The position numbers and the translations under genes are program-made. A stretch of DNA of 25,121 bases, taken from NCBI GenBank assembly GCA_937875295.1, contig CALLXS010000039.1, forward strand, positions 1-25,121. The letters run 5' to 3'. Positions 17,290-24,908 of this stretch are shown here, in pieces. How positions within the stretch are numbered: position 1 is the first letter of the stretch; every line of letters begins with the position of its first letter. The notes beneath the pieces were generated by a model, which was not told the DNA's origin, did no database searches, and worked only from the letters and a program-made list of their open reading frames with translations. The DNA is from an uncultured bacterium. Lineage in GTDB: Bacteria; Bacteroidota; Ignavibacteria; Kapaibacteriales; UBA2268.

Positions 17290-17316
17290 GCTCAGGAATC
17301 ACATAAATTCTTGAGC
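17290..17316 (+). repeat. Hairpin just upstream of the rny ribosome site
   Basis: GCTCAGGA (17290-17297) pairs with TCTTGAGC (17309-17316) with one G-U, ending about ten bases before the AAAGGAAG ribosome site of rny. There is no T-run, so it is not a terminator. It could be a regulatory or RNase Y-cleaved element in the leader. Confidence 0.5.
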
Positions 17317-17338
17317 AAATAATAGAAAAGGAAGCATA

Positions 17339-18901
17339 ATGGATATTACTGTTTCAATAATAATCACAGTAATTCTTGCAATCGTTGGTTTCGCAATAGC
17401 ATATTTTATCGGAAACAAATTGGCTGGTCAAAAAATTAACGAAGCTGAACAAAATTCTAAATTACTTCTAAAAGACGCTGAAAATAAAGCTGAAACTATT
17501 AAAAAAGAAAAAATTCTAGAAGTTAAAGAAGAATGGCACAAGAAAAAGCAGGAATTCGAAAACGATACTCACCAGAAAAAAATTAAAATTCAAAATGCAG
17601 AAAGAGAACTTAAAACAAAATCTGATGCTATCGAACAACAAAAAGATCAAAATCTTAAAAAAGAAAAATCTCTAAAAGTTTTCGAAGATGACCTATTTAA
17701 AAAAGATGAAATTCTAAAGGTTAAACTCGAAGAAGCCGAAGAATATAATCGTAATCAAATGATTATACTTGAGAAAATCAGCGGTATGTCTAAAGAAGAA
17801 GCTAAAAAATCTCTCTTTGATACTTTTATAAGCGAAGCAAAACAAGAAGCTGCTATCCAAGCAAAATTTATCAGAGATGAAGCAAAATTAAATGCTTCTA
17901 AAGACGCACGAAACATTGTAATTGATGCTATTCAGAGGACAGCATCTGATCATAGTGTAGATACAACTGTATCTGTGGTAAATTTAGAAAGCGACGAAAT
18001 GAAAGGCCGTATCATCGGTCGAGAAGGTCGAAATATTCGTGCATTTGAATCAGCTACAGGGATAGATTTAATTATTGATGATACTCCTGAAGCAGTCGTC
18101 ATCTCAGGTTTTGACCCATTCAGAAGAGAAATTGCTAAAAAGTCATTAGAAAAATTAATGACCGATGGTAGAATTCACCCAGCAAGAATTGAAGAAATTG
18201 TAAATAAAACTAGAAAAGAAATTGAAGAAGAAATAGTTAAAAGTGGTGAAAATACTATTCTTGAAGCTGGAATTTATAATGTACATCCAGAAATTATGAA
18301 ATTAGTAGGCAGAATGAAATACCGCTCAAGCTATGGACAAAATTTACTTAATCACTCGCTTGAAGTTTCATATTTAGCTGGCTTAATGGCTTCTGAATTA
18401 GGACTTGATCCTATTCCTGCTAAGCGCGCAGGTATTCTTCACGACATTGGGAAGTGCGTTGATCAATCTATTGATGGTCCACACGCTTTAATTGGTTATG
18501 ATATTGCTAAAAAATATAAAGAACATAGAATTATTTGCAATGCAATTGGTTCGCACCACGAAGATATGGAAATGGAATCCCCTTATGCAGTTCTAGTACA
18601 AGCTGCTGATAGTATAAGCGGTGCTAGACCAGGTGCTAGAAGAGAATCTCTCGAAAATTACGTCAAAAGATTAGAAAAACTCGAGACTTTAGCTAACGGT
18701 TTCGATGGTGTACTTAAGACATTTGCTATCCAAGCCGGTAGAGAAGTCAGAGTAATAGTAGAACCCGAAAAAATAGATGATGCTTTCGCTGACTCAATGG
18801 CAAATGATATTGCTAAGAGAATTGAAACAGAGATGGAATATCCGGGGCAGATAAAAGTTACTGTGATAAGAGAGCGAAGAAGTGTATCATTAGCTAAATA
18901 A
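17339..18901 (+). CDS. rny: Ribonuclease Y
   Basis: The layout is complete. An N-terminal membrane helix (residues about 4-26) is followed by a long charged coiled coil to about residue 150. A KH RNA-binding domain follows with the GREGRNIR loop at 227-234. The HD domain has metal ligands H368-D369 in LHDIGK and the SHHED motif, and is followed by the conserved SISGARPGARRESLENYVKR stretch. At 520 residues the size is standard. RNase Y is a membrane-bound endoribonuclease that starts mRNA decay. The start ATG has an AAAGGAAG site at the right distance. It lies downstream of zapA and the 6S RNA and is followed by a terminator. Confidence 0.97.
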   Translation: MDITVSIIITVILAIVGFAIAYFIGNKLAGQKINEAEQNSKLLLKDAENKAETIKKEKILEVKEEWHKKKQEFENDTHQKKIKIQNAERELKTKSDAIEQQKDQNLKKEKSLKVFEDDLFKKDEILKVKLEEAEEYNRNQMIILEKISGMSKEEAKKSLFDTFISEAKQEAAIQAKFIRDEAKLNASKDARNIVIDAIQRTASDHSVDTTVSVVNLESDEMKGRIIGREGRNIRAFESATGIDLIIDDTPEAVVISGFDPFRREIAKKSLEKLMTDGRIHPARIEEIVNKTRKEIEEEIVKSGENTILEAGIYNVHPEIMKLVGRMKYRSSYGQNLLNHSLEVSYLAGLMASELGLDPIPAKRAGILHDIGKCVDQSIDGPHALIGYDIAKKYKEHRIICNAIGSHHEDMEMESPYAVLVQAADSISGARPGARRESLENYVKRLEKLETLANGFDGVLKTFAIQAGREVRVIVEPEKIDDAFADSMANDIAKRIETEMEYPGQIKVTVIRERRSVSLAK

Positions 18902-18933
18902 GAATGTTTTATAATATTTAATATTAAATTTAT

Positions 18934-18970
18934 AGCGGAATTCATTATTTTTGGATTCCGCTTCTTTTTA
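18934..18970 (+). terminator. Rho-independent terminator after rny
   Basis: AGCGGAAT (18934-18941) pairs with ATTCCGCT (18955-18962), followed by TCTTTTTA. Confidence 0.85.
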
Positions 18971-19007
18971 AATAAGAAATAATAAAATAATTGAAAGAAA
19001 TATAAAA

Positions 19008-19799
19008 ATGAAAAAAATCCCTGATGACAAAATAGCAACCATAATTTTAGCAGCTGGTCAAGGCAAAAGAATGAAAAATCCTGACCTACCAAAAGTTTTA
19101 TGTAATTTAAATAATAAACCTTTAATTGAATATGTCCTTAGTACTGCTAAATCTATTGGAACAAAGAAAATAGTTGTTGTAGTAGGTCATCAGAAGGAAA
19201 AATTAATCGATTTCTTAAAAGTTAAATTCCCTGAAGTAGAGACTTGTGAGCAAGCTGAACAGTTAGGTACAGGGCATGCAGTAGCACAAGCTGAAGAATA
19301 TTTTATTTATAATTCCAAGCTTGTCCCCGACTATTCAAATGATATTTTAATTTTAGCCGGAGATGTACCATTAATTTCTGCAAATACATTATTAAAATTC
19401 TATAAAGCTCATATTGACTCAGATGCTGATGTTTCAGTGCTTAGCACATTGGCTCCAGACCCCACCGGATATGGGAGAATTGTAAGAAGTGCTGATAAGT
19501 CATTCCAGAAAATTATTGAACATAAAGATGCCAGCGAAACCGAAAAAAAAATAAATGAAATAAATAGCGGTATATTTTTAGCAAAATCAAGACTACTCTT
19601 TGCTGCATTAAAAAATGTTTCGAATAAAAATGAACAAAAAGAATATTATCTCACTGATATTATTGAAATCCTTAAAAGAAACGATGCAATTGTACGTGCT
19701 TTTCCACTTGCTGATTTTGATGAATTACAAGGCGTAAATTGTGTAGAAGATTTAGAAAGAGCTGCTGCTTCTCTTAATAAAATACAAAAGAAAAATTGA
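19008..19799 (+). CDS. Single-domain sugar-1-phosphate (GlcNAc-1-P) uridylyltransferase, GlmU N-terminal type
   Basis: The sequence follows the N-terminal half of GlmU motif by motif: LAAGQGKRM with R21, LPKVL with K29, QLGTGHAVAQAEE, LAGDVPLIS, DPTGYGRIVR, INSGIFLAK and KEYYLTDIIEILK. This half transfers UMP from UTP to GlcNAc-1-phosphate, giving UDP-GlcNAc for peptidoglycan and envelope sugars. Full GlmU is about 450 residues and adds a left-handed beta-helix acetyltransferase. Here the protein stops at 263 residues, right after the first domain, with a natural-looking tail. The missing acetyltransferase must be supplied elsewhere, or this enzyme uses another substrate. The start ATG has no strong ribosome site. 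Confidence 0.85.
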   Translation: MKKIPDDKIATIILAAGQGKRMKNPDLPKVLCNLNNKPLIEYVLSTAKSIGTKKIVVVVGHQKEKLIDFLKVKFPEVETCEQAEQLGTGHAVAQAEEYFIYNSKLVPDYSNDILILAGDVPLISANTLLKFYKAHIDSDADVSVLSTLAPDPTGYGRIVRSADKSFQKIIEHKDASETEKKINEINSGIFLAKSRLLFAALKNVSNKNEQKEYYLTDIIEILKRNDAIVRAFPLADFDELQGVNCVEDLERAAASLNKIQKKN

Positions 19800-19988
19800 G
19801 GTTAATTTCTACAAATGATTCAAAGTTAAATAATATATTATAATAATATTGTATTCACAATATTCTGCAATTGTTATAAAAAAGTGTTTATAATTATAAG
19901 ATATAATTATAAATATAAAAACAATAAAATGATTGTCAGGCTGCGGCATTGTTGCGTCCTCATTTTTTACTATTGAAATGATAAGCTA
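19800..19988. other. Intergenic region holding probable chimeric join 3
   Basis: FCB-type coding sequence ends at 19799, and a clostridial sigma-A promoter and topA begin at 19989. Within it AATATTGT/ACAATATT (19845-19864) forms an 8-bp hairpin without a T-run. A short GC-rich island near 19938-19960 stands out in otherwise AT-rich sequence. The join must lie somewhere here but cannot be fixed. Confidence 0.5.
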
Positions 19989-20017
19989 TTGACAAATAAA
20001 AAATTGTATTATATGGT
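19989..20017 (+). promoter_or_regulatory. Sigma-A promoter of topA
   Basis: A consensus TTGACA (19989-19994) is followed after exactly 17 bases by TATGGT (20012-20017). Transcription would begin near 20024, so the ATG at 20027 would be almost leaderless. The later ATG at 20063 is the better start. Confidence 0.65.
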
Positions 20018-20062
20018 GAGTAAAGCATGGATATTATATCCTACTCGAAACATGGAGGAAAA

Positions 20063-22456
20063 ATGAAAAATTTGTTAATAGTTGAATCACCTGCCAAAGC
20101 TAAAACAATAGGTAAGTTTTTAGGTAAAAATTATACAGTTAAAGCTTCGGTGGGGCATGTACGTGATTTGCCCAAAAGTAAAATCGGAATAGACATAGAT
20201 AATAATTTTGAACCTAATTATATCACAATCAGAGGAAAGGGAGATGTAATCAAAGAGCTTAAAAAAGAAGCTAAAAAGGCAGATAATATATTTCTTGCAA
20301 CTGACCCTGACCGTGAGGGAGAAGCTATATCTTGGCATCTTTCTAAAATTTTAAATTTGGATGAAAGTAAGGAAATAAGAATTGTATTTAATGAAATTAC
20401 AAAGGATGCAATTAGAAATGCCAGTAAGAATCCGCGTAAAATCAATATAGACTTAGTTGATGCACAGCAAGCCAGACGCGTTTTAGACAGATTGGTGGGA
20501 TATAATATAAGCCCTCTGTTATGGAAAAAAATCAAAAAAGGTTTAAGCGCAGGCAGAGTGCAATCTGTGGCGTTAAAACTGATAATAGACAAAGAACGTG
20601 AAATAATGGATTTCGAGCCTGAAGAATATTGGACTCTTGAGCTTGAGGTTAAAAAATCAAGGAAAAAGTTCATTGCAAAATATGTCGGTTTTTATAAAAA
20701 TGATAAATTAAGCAAGGTAAAAATTAAAAATCAAGATGAAATAAATAAAATACTTGAAAGTATCGATACAGAAAAAATCACTGTCATGAAAATCGAAAAA
20801 TCCAAGAGCTACTCAAAGCCGAGTGCTCCATTTACAACAAGTTCTCTGCAGCAGGAAGCAAACAGGCGGCTTAATTTTACTTCCAAAAAAACCATGATGG
20901 TTGCTCAGCAGCTCTATGAAGGAGTAAATGTCAAGGGTGAAGGAAGTGTTGGTCTTGTAACATACATAAGAACCGACTCGTTTAGATTATCCGATGAAGC
21001 CATAGCAAGCGTTAAGGAATTTATATCATCAAATTACGGTGAAAAATATTATAAGCACAGAGTATATACCAAGAGTAAGAAAAATGAAAATAAAATACAG
21101 GATGCCCATGAAGCGATAAGGCCTACTTCATTATTTCGAACTCCCGAACAGCTTAAGGACAGCCTTAATTCTGACCAATATAAGCTGTACAGTCTTATTT
21201 GGAAAAGATTTATTTCCTGTCAGATGGCGGATGCCGAATATGATGTTACCAAGGTTTTACTAAATAACAATGACAATATTTTTGAAAGCAGCGGTAAGAT
21301 ACTTACATTTAACGGTTATAAAACCGTATATAAATATACTGATGAAAAAGATGATAAGCTGTTTCCTGAAATGGAAATAAACGAAATATTGGAAATATCA
21401 AAGGTTGATCCGCAGCAGCATTTTACCCAGCCTCCCGCACGCTATACAGAGGCAACTCTCATAAAGGATTTGGAGGAAAAGGGAATTGGGAGACCAAGTA
21501 CATATGCTCCTACTATAACGACAATTACAGGAAGAGAATATGTAGCTAAAGAAAAGGGATATCTTTTTCCAACCGATATGGGTTTTTTGGTTACTGAAAT
21601 GATGGAGAAGTACTTTTCCAAAATTGTTGATGAAAAATTCACCGCAGAATTAGAAAACCATTTGGATGATGTGGCTAACGGAAATACTAATTGGCGCAGT
21701 GTAATTTCGAACTTTTACGAAGGCTTTAAAACCGAACTTGACGTTGCGGAAAAGGAAATGGAAGAAATTGAAATCAAGGATGAAGTAAGCGATGTAGAGT
21801 GTGAAAACTGTGGTGCTTTCATGGTCATTAAAAGCGGTAGATACGGGAAGTTTCTTGCCTGCCCTAATTATCCGGAGTGTAAAAATACAAAGCCGTTAAA
21901 CGGCAGGGAAGCAGCTGAGGAAACAGATGAAGTATGTGAAAAATGCGGCTCTAAGATGCTTAAGAGGAAGGGAAGATTCGGAGAGTTTTTAGCATGCTCC
22001 AATTATCCTGATTGCAGGAATACAAAGCCGATTATCAAGGCAATAGACGTGCCCTGTCCGCGATGTGGCGGAAAAATTGTAGTTAAGTATTCAAAAGCAG
22101 GACGTAGATTTTTCGGTTGTTCCAATTATCCGGAATGTAAATACATTTCCTGGTTTGAACCAACTAATGAGAAATGCCCCGATTGCGGGGACTTGATGGT
22201 TTTAAAAAACAATAAAATAACCTGCATAAATAAAAAATGTAAAAAAATGCTCCGGCATGCTGCTTACTACAGCCGCCGAAGTATTTTAATATTCAGTTTT
22301 GGGCTGAAATCGATTTTGCAGTTTGCTCATCTTTTCTTCGCGGGCAAATGTTATGTATTTTACCGTCTTTCGCTACCATGCTTATGGGCACGTGCGGCAG
22401 CAGCCGGTGAATTATTTCAACAAATCCGTTTACAGGCGCCTCTGCCATGCCTGTAA
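20063..22456 (+). CDS. topA: DNA topoisomerase I (type IA), C-terminus replaced at a join
   Basis: The enzyme relaxes negative supercoils through a 5'-phosphotyrosine. Start ATG 20063 is chosen because GGAGG lies five bases before it. An upstream in-frame ATG at 20027 has no such site. The Toprim domain shows E8 in LLIVESPAKAKTIGKFLG and D81-x-D83-x-E85 in DPDREGEA. The catalytic tyrosine is Y301 in VTYIRTDS. Four zinc-ribbon modules close the protein, starting at C580 (CENCG...CPNYPEC, CEKCG...CSNYPDC, CPRCG...CSNYPEC, CPDCG...CINKKC). Native sequence reaches about residue 727 (base 22246), nearly the full expected length. The last 70 or so codons up to 22456 run antisense through another organism's gene and are an artefact. 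Confidence 0.93.
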   Translation: MKNLLIVESPAKAKTIGKFLGKNYTVKASVGHVRDLPKSKIGIDIDNNFEPNYITIRGKGDVIKELKKEAKKADNIFLATDPDREGEAISWHLSKILNLDESKEIRIVFNEITKDAIRNASKNPRKINIDLVDAQQARRVLDRLVGYNISPLLWKKIKKGLSAGRVQSVALKLIIDKEREIMDFEPEEYWTLELEVKKSRKKFIAKYVGFYKNDKLSKVKIKNQDEINKILESIDTEKITVMKIEKSKSYSKPSAPFTTSSLQQEANRRLNFTSKKTMMVAQQLYEGVNVKGEGSVGLVTYIRTDSFRLSDEAIASVKEFISSNYGEKYYKHRVYTKSKKNENKIQDAHEAIRPTSLFRTPEQLKDSLNSDQYKLYSLIWKRFISCQMADAEYDVTKVLLNNNDNIFESSGKILTFNGYKTVYKYTDEKDDKLFPEMEINEILEISKVDPQQHFTQPPARYTEATLIKDLEEKGIGRPSTYAPTITTITGREYVAKEKGYLFPTDMGFLVTEMMEKYFSKIVDEKFTAELENHLDDVANGNTNWRSVISNFYEGFKTELDVAEKEMEEIEIKDEVSDVECENCGAFMVIKSGRYGKFLACPNYPECKNTKPLNGREAAEETDEVCEKCGSKMLKRKGRFGEFLACSNYPDCRNTKPIIKAIDVPCPRCGGKIVVKYSKAGRRFFGCSNYPECKYISWFEPTNEKCPDCGDLMVLKNNKITCINKKCKKMLRHAAYYSRRSILIFSFGLKSILQFAHLFFAGKCYVFYRLSLPCLWARAAAAGELFQQIRLQAPLPCL
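22231..22250. other. Probable chimeric join 4, in an A-run
   Basis: The low-GC topA zinc ribbon ends in lysine codons (AAA runs). The same A-run (22241-22247) serves as the T-tract of a terminator for a minus-strand gene in GC-richer DNA. The composition changes sharply at this point. A shared poly-A is a natural place for two fragments to be joined. Confidence 0.75.
22241..22281 (-). terminator. Rho-independent terminator of the Usp-like gene
   Basis: On the minus strand CTTCGGCGGCTG (22281-22270) pairs, with a small bulge, with CAGCATGCCGGAG (22262-22250), followed by seven T (22247-22241). It lies 12 bases beyond the stop. Confidence 0.75.
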
Positions 22457-22733
22457 CAATATGCACGGCACCGAATTTTTTAGCGGCGCTTGCGCCCATA
22501 AGCGGCGCATCATCATAAAAATAGACTGTCATCTCGGCTTCGGCGTCCCGCGCTGTCTGGCGCAGGTACTCGAGTTCTTCACAGTCTGTTTCAAACCCGG
22601 CCGAAACCGGCTGTATGCATATAACTTTGAGTGGCAGTGACAATTCATCAGCAATTTTCTTACCGGTTTTTATAAGCCGGTCGCAGTCACGCTGGCCGGT
22701 AACAAAAACAAGCACCGTCTCGCTTTTCTTCAA
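22293..22733 (-). CDS. Small universal-stress-protein-like (UspA/KdpD-type) protein
   Basis: This is a protein of about 146 residues with an alternating alpha/beta Rossmann-like pattern: VLVFVTGQRDCDRLIKTGKK, then LSLPLKVICIQP, AEMTVYFYDD, GAVHIVTGM and IHRLLPHVPISMVAK. The pattern resembles the Usp domain found alone or inside KdpD sensor kinases. The typical nucleotide-binding G-x2-G-x9-G(S/T) is not clearly present. The start TTG at 22733 is chosen because AGAAGGGAGA lies eight bases before it; the open frame continues upstream without a good start. It has its own promoter and terminator, so it is a single-gene unit. Its actual role is unknown; naming it a stress protein is inference from fold pattern. 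Confidence 0.6.
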   Translation of the reverse strand: MKKSETVLVFVTGQRDCDRLIKTGKKIADELSLPLKVICIQPVSAGFETDCEELEYLRQTARDAEAEMTVYFYDDAPLMGASAAKKFGAVHIVTGMAEAPVNGFVEIIHRLLPHVPISMVAKDGKIHNICPRRKDEQTAKSISAQN

Positions 22734-22806
22734 TGAGGCATCTCCCTTCTGAGAAACTGGGGAATTTCGTTTCTGCTTTTTATAATACCACCTTTCTTTC
22801 TGCAAT

Positions 22807-22835
22807 ATGATAAAATGAATCGCATAAAATGTAAA
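22807..22835 (-). promoter_or_regulatory. Sigma-A promoter of the Usp-like gene
   Basis: On the minus strand TTTACA (22835-22830) and TATCAT (22812-22807) are separated by 17 bases, giving a leader of about 65-70 bases before the TTG start. Confidence 0.55.
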
Positions 22836-22943
22836 CTAATTATTAAATATGTATAACAAAAATTTTATATATTATTTTACCAATAATATTATTGCACAAA
22901 TCTGAAAAAAGTGCAAATGCACAGATTTTTCAGGGCATAAAAA

Positions 22944-22980
22944 GCCGCCGTGCCGAATAAAGCTGACACGGCGTATTTTT
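22944..22980. terminator. Bidirectional terminator after the spoIIQ-like gene
   Basis: CGCCGTG (22946-22952) and CACGGCG (22967-22973) form a perfect stem. T-runs follow on both strands (TATTTTTT on plus, CTTTTTATG on minus). On the minus strand it ends the spoIIQ-like transcript. Confidence 0.85.
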
Positions 22981-23014
22981 TCATTGTCCCTAAACGAGGC
23001 GGGGGCGTTTTGTT

Positions 23015-23695
23015 TTATTTGAGAACCGACATCGGATCAATATACTCCCCGTCTTTTTTTATAATCAGGTGAAGGTGAGGCCCGTCTTCGGTGTTTGACG
23101 GGTCTATGCCCACCGTGCCGATTTGCTGACCCTGTTTTACTGAGCGATTTTCGTTTACTGACATTTTGTTAAGGCCGCAGTACCATGTCTCAAGCGCACC
23201 ATGCTTTACGATGACCGTGTTGCCATACTGATCGTTGCCTGAAACTTTTTCTACGGTGCCGTCAGCTATGGATTTCACGCTTTCGCCATTGCCTGCTTTC
23301 AGGTCGACGCCGGGATGGGCGCGGTAGTCGCCGAAAGTCTTGTTAAAGACAGGCTCTTTGCTAAATCCCTGCATTACATTGCCGCTGACGGGCAAAATAA
23401 ATGATACAGGTTTAGTGACCGCCTGCTTTGAGGGCCTTTTTGAAGATGATGAGGCTGCCGGCCGGCTTGAAGCCGTTTTTTTCGCTGGTACCGATGATGA
23501 ACTTTTTACATTAACGCCGCTTACTGTGTTGTCTGTCTTTTTTGTTTCGCTCTGCACATTTGTTTTAGGCGACGTGTAGTTTGAGACACTGCTGTAAGTC
23601 GTCCATGCTGCAGCACCTACTGCGATAAGGCAGACACCGAGGGCAATATAAAATCCTTTGTTCCTTTTTCCGCTTTTTTTCATGGGCTGATTCAC
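23015..23695 (-). CDS. spoIIQ: SpoIIQ-like membrane-anchored M23 peptidase
   Basis: A short basic tail and one membrane helix (GFYIALGVCLIAVGAAAWT, residues 14-32) lead into a Ser/Lys/Ala-rich linker (about 40-100) and a C-terminal LytM/M23 domain. The zinc site is complete: H127 and D131 in HPGVD, H207 and H209 in HLH. SpoIIQ is made in the forespore and pairs with mother-cell SpoIIIAH across the septum to hold the engulfing membranes. In Bacillus it has lost catalytic residues, whereas many clostridial forms keep them, as here. Start GTG 23695 is chosen because GGAGGTGG precedes it; the open frame extends 60 codons further but through a terminator. A sigma-F-like promoter lies just upstream. 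A general M23 endopeptidase is the alternative. Confidence 0.75.
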   Translation of the reverse strand: MNQPMKKSGKRNKGFYIALGVCLIAVGAAAWTTYSSVSNYTSPKTNVQSETKKTDNTVSGVNVKSSSSVPAKKTASSRPAASSSSKRPSKQAVTKPVSFILPVSGNVMQGFSKEPVFNKTFGDYRAHPGVDLKAGNGESVKSIADGTVEKVSGNDQYGNTVIVKHGALETWYCGLNKMSVNENRSVKQGQQIGTVGIDPSNTEDGPHLHLIIKKDGEYIDPMSVLK

Positions 23696-23713
23696 TTGCG
23701 CCACCTCCATCAG

Positions 23714-23743
23714 TATTTTGGCCACAAAATGCTGATGATATTC
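23714..23743 (-). promoter_or_regulatory. Candidate sigma-F promoter of the spoIIQ-like gene
   Basis: On the minus strand GAATA (23743-23739), a 15-base spacer and GGCCAAAATA (23723-23714) match the sigma-F form GYATA-N15-GGNNANAHTR: all fixed -10 positions and four of five at -35. It lies only six bases ahead of the ribosome site, so the leader would be very short. Confidence 0.5.
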
Positions 23744-23790
23744 CGCAGGCAGACAAAAAGCTGAAAATATTTTGCAGCATGTAAGCACGA

Positions 23791-23823
23791 AAAAGGATCT
23801 GATCCGATTGACCAGATCCTTTT
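23791..23823. terminator. Bidirectional terminator between mtnN and the spoIIQ-like gene
   Basis: AAAAGGATCTG (23791-23801) and CAGATCCTTTT (23813-23823) form a perfect 11-bp stem with an 11-base loop and T-runs in both directions. It lies inside the upstream extension of the spoIIQ-like open frame, which shows that extension is not coding. Confidence 0.85.
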
Positions 23824-24010
23824 CATTTTGCCTGAGGGGTATATTGAGGAGGGTAGAACAGTTACTGGAAAGCAATGCGGCTTAGCTTCCCAATAACAAA
23901 AAATATTATAAGCTTTATGTACAAAAAGTTGTGAAGAAGCTGTGAATATGATGTAAATAATTTTATTTGCGAATCAAAACAGTTTTCCAGCGCGCAAAAG
24001 CCTGATAATT

Positions 24011-24703
24011 TCAGAGTTTTGGGAGGATGCCTGTTATCAGCGATGCGGTCTCGTGTGCTGATTTTTCGCAGAATTCGCTGAAATTGCCGGAGGCCTTTTC
24101 GTCTGCATTATCCGATATGGCGCGTATAACAACGAAAGGCACGCCGTTCATATATGCAACCTGTGCGATGCTTGCGCCTTCCATTTCGCATGCGCTCGCG
24201 CCGAAATCTTCGCGTATGCGGCCAAGCTCTTTGCCATCGCTTATAAACTGGTCGCCGGAAGCAATTATGCCAAGGTGCACTTTTTCACTGCCGTAGATTT
24301 TTTCAGCCGTATGCACGGTAATTTCCGAAAGCCTTTTTGAAGCCGGTATCACCACGAGGCTAAGCCCGCTTATGAACCCTTTTTTGTCGCCGAGGGCGGT
24401 GGTGTCCATATCGTGCTGCACAAGGCCGCTTGAAATCACAACGTCACCGATATGCACGCCGCTGCCTATGCCGCCGGCCACGCCGACATTAATAAGCTCA
24501 GAAGGAGCATACCTGAGGAACATTGTCTGCGCGCAGACCGCCGCGGCGACTTTCCCAATACCGCACTGCGCCACAACGCATGGCCTGCCTGCAAGCATTC
24601 CGCTGTGGTATGTGATGCCGCTGATCTTTTCCGCTTTGTCTTCTTCCATTTGTTCGAGAAGTTTTTCAACTTCTGAAGACATTGCGCCTATAATTCCCGT
24701 CAT
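24011..24703 (-). CDS. mtnN: 5'-methylthioadenosine/S-adenosylhomocysteine nucleosidase
   Basis: The 230-residue protein is the normal size for MtnN (Pfs). Key residues are visible: E11 in GAMSSEVEKL, the NVGVAGGIG loop, M174-E175 in CEMEGASIAQV that holds the ribose, and the catalytic acid D198 in RAISDNAD. It hydrolyses the glycosidic bond of MTA and SAH to adenine plus the thioribose, a step of methionine salvage that also relieves SAH inhibition of methyltransferases and feeds autoinducer-2 synthesis in some bacteria. It is a cytoplasmic enzyme. It has its own promoter-like region, and a terminator lies about 190 bases downstream. It is divergent from ruvC. Confidence 0.96.
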   Translation of the reverse strand: MTGIIGAMSSEVEKLLEQMEEDKAEKISGITYHSGMLAGRPCVVAQCGIGKVAAAVCAQTMFLRYAPSELINVGVAGGIGSGVHIGDVVISSGLVQHDMDTTALGDKKGFISGLSLVVIPASKRLSEITVHTAEKIYGSEKVHLGIIASGDQFISDGKELGRIREDFGASACEMEGASIAQVAYMNGVPFVVIRAISDNADEKASGNFSEFCEKSAHETASLITGILPKL

Positions 24704-24733
24704 TTAAAGACATCTCACTTTTTCATATCAGAT

Positions 24734-24739
24734 TTATAA
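24734..24739 (-). promoter_or_regulatory. -10 element for mtnN
   Basis: A consensus TATAAT on the minus strand lies about 30 bases before the mtnN ATG. No good -35 is seen at 17 bases. Confidence 0.4.
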
Positions 24740-24824
24740 ATGAATTATATCATAAAATAGTTCGTAGCGCACGGACCTTTCCTTTTTGCAGCTTTTTTAG
24801 AGTGTGGCAAAACGTTCCGCACTA

Positions 24825-24853
24825 TTCCATAAGACAAATCTTTGTGATATAAT
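24825..24853 (+). promoter_or_regulatory. Sigma-A promoter for ruvC
   Basis: TTCCAT (24825-24830), a 17-base spacer and a perfect TATAAT (24848-24853) lie 55 bases before the ruvC start. Confidence 0.5.
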
Positions 24854-24908
24854 AAAGCGAATCTTTTTGGGACTTATAATTTTATTTATGCAAAAAGGAG
24901 AGGGACGG

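Noticed and set aside
20027..20062. Earlier ATG for topA
   Set aside because: It lies next to the expected transcription start and has no ribosome site. The ATG at 20063 follows GGAGG and starts the conserved KNLLIVESPAKAK.
22323..22640. Plus-strand 105-residue open frame
   Set aside because: It is antisense to the Usp-like gene, which has its own promoter, ribosome site and terminator; composition does not look like a protein.
23696..23875. 60-codon N-terminal extension of the spoIIQ-like frame
   Set aside because: It would run through a perfect 11-bp bidirectional terminator and the promoter region, whereas GTG at 23695 has a strong ribosome site.
24372..24707. Plus-strand open frames over mtnN
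   Set aside because: They are shadows of the well-supported mtnN gene on the minus strand.
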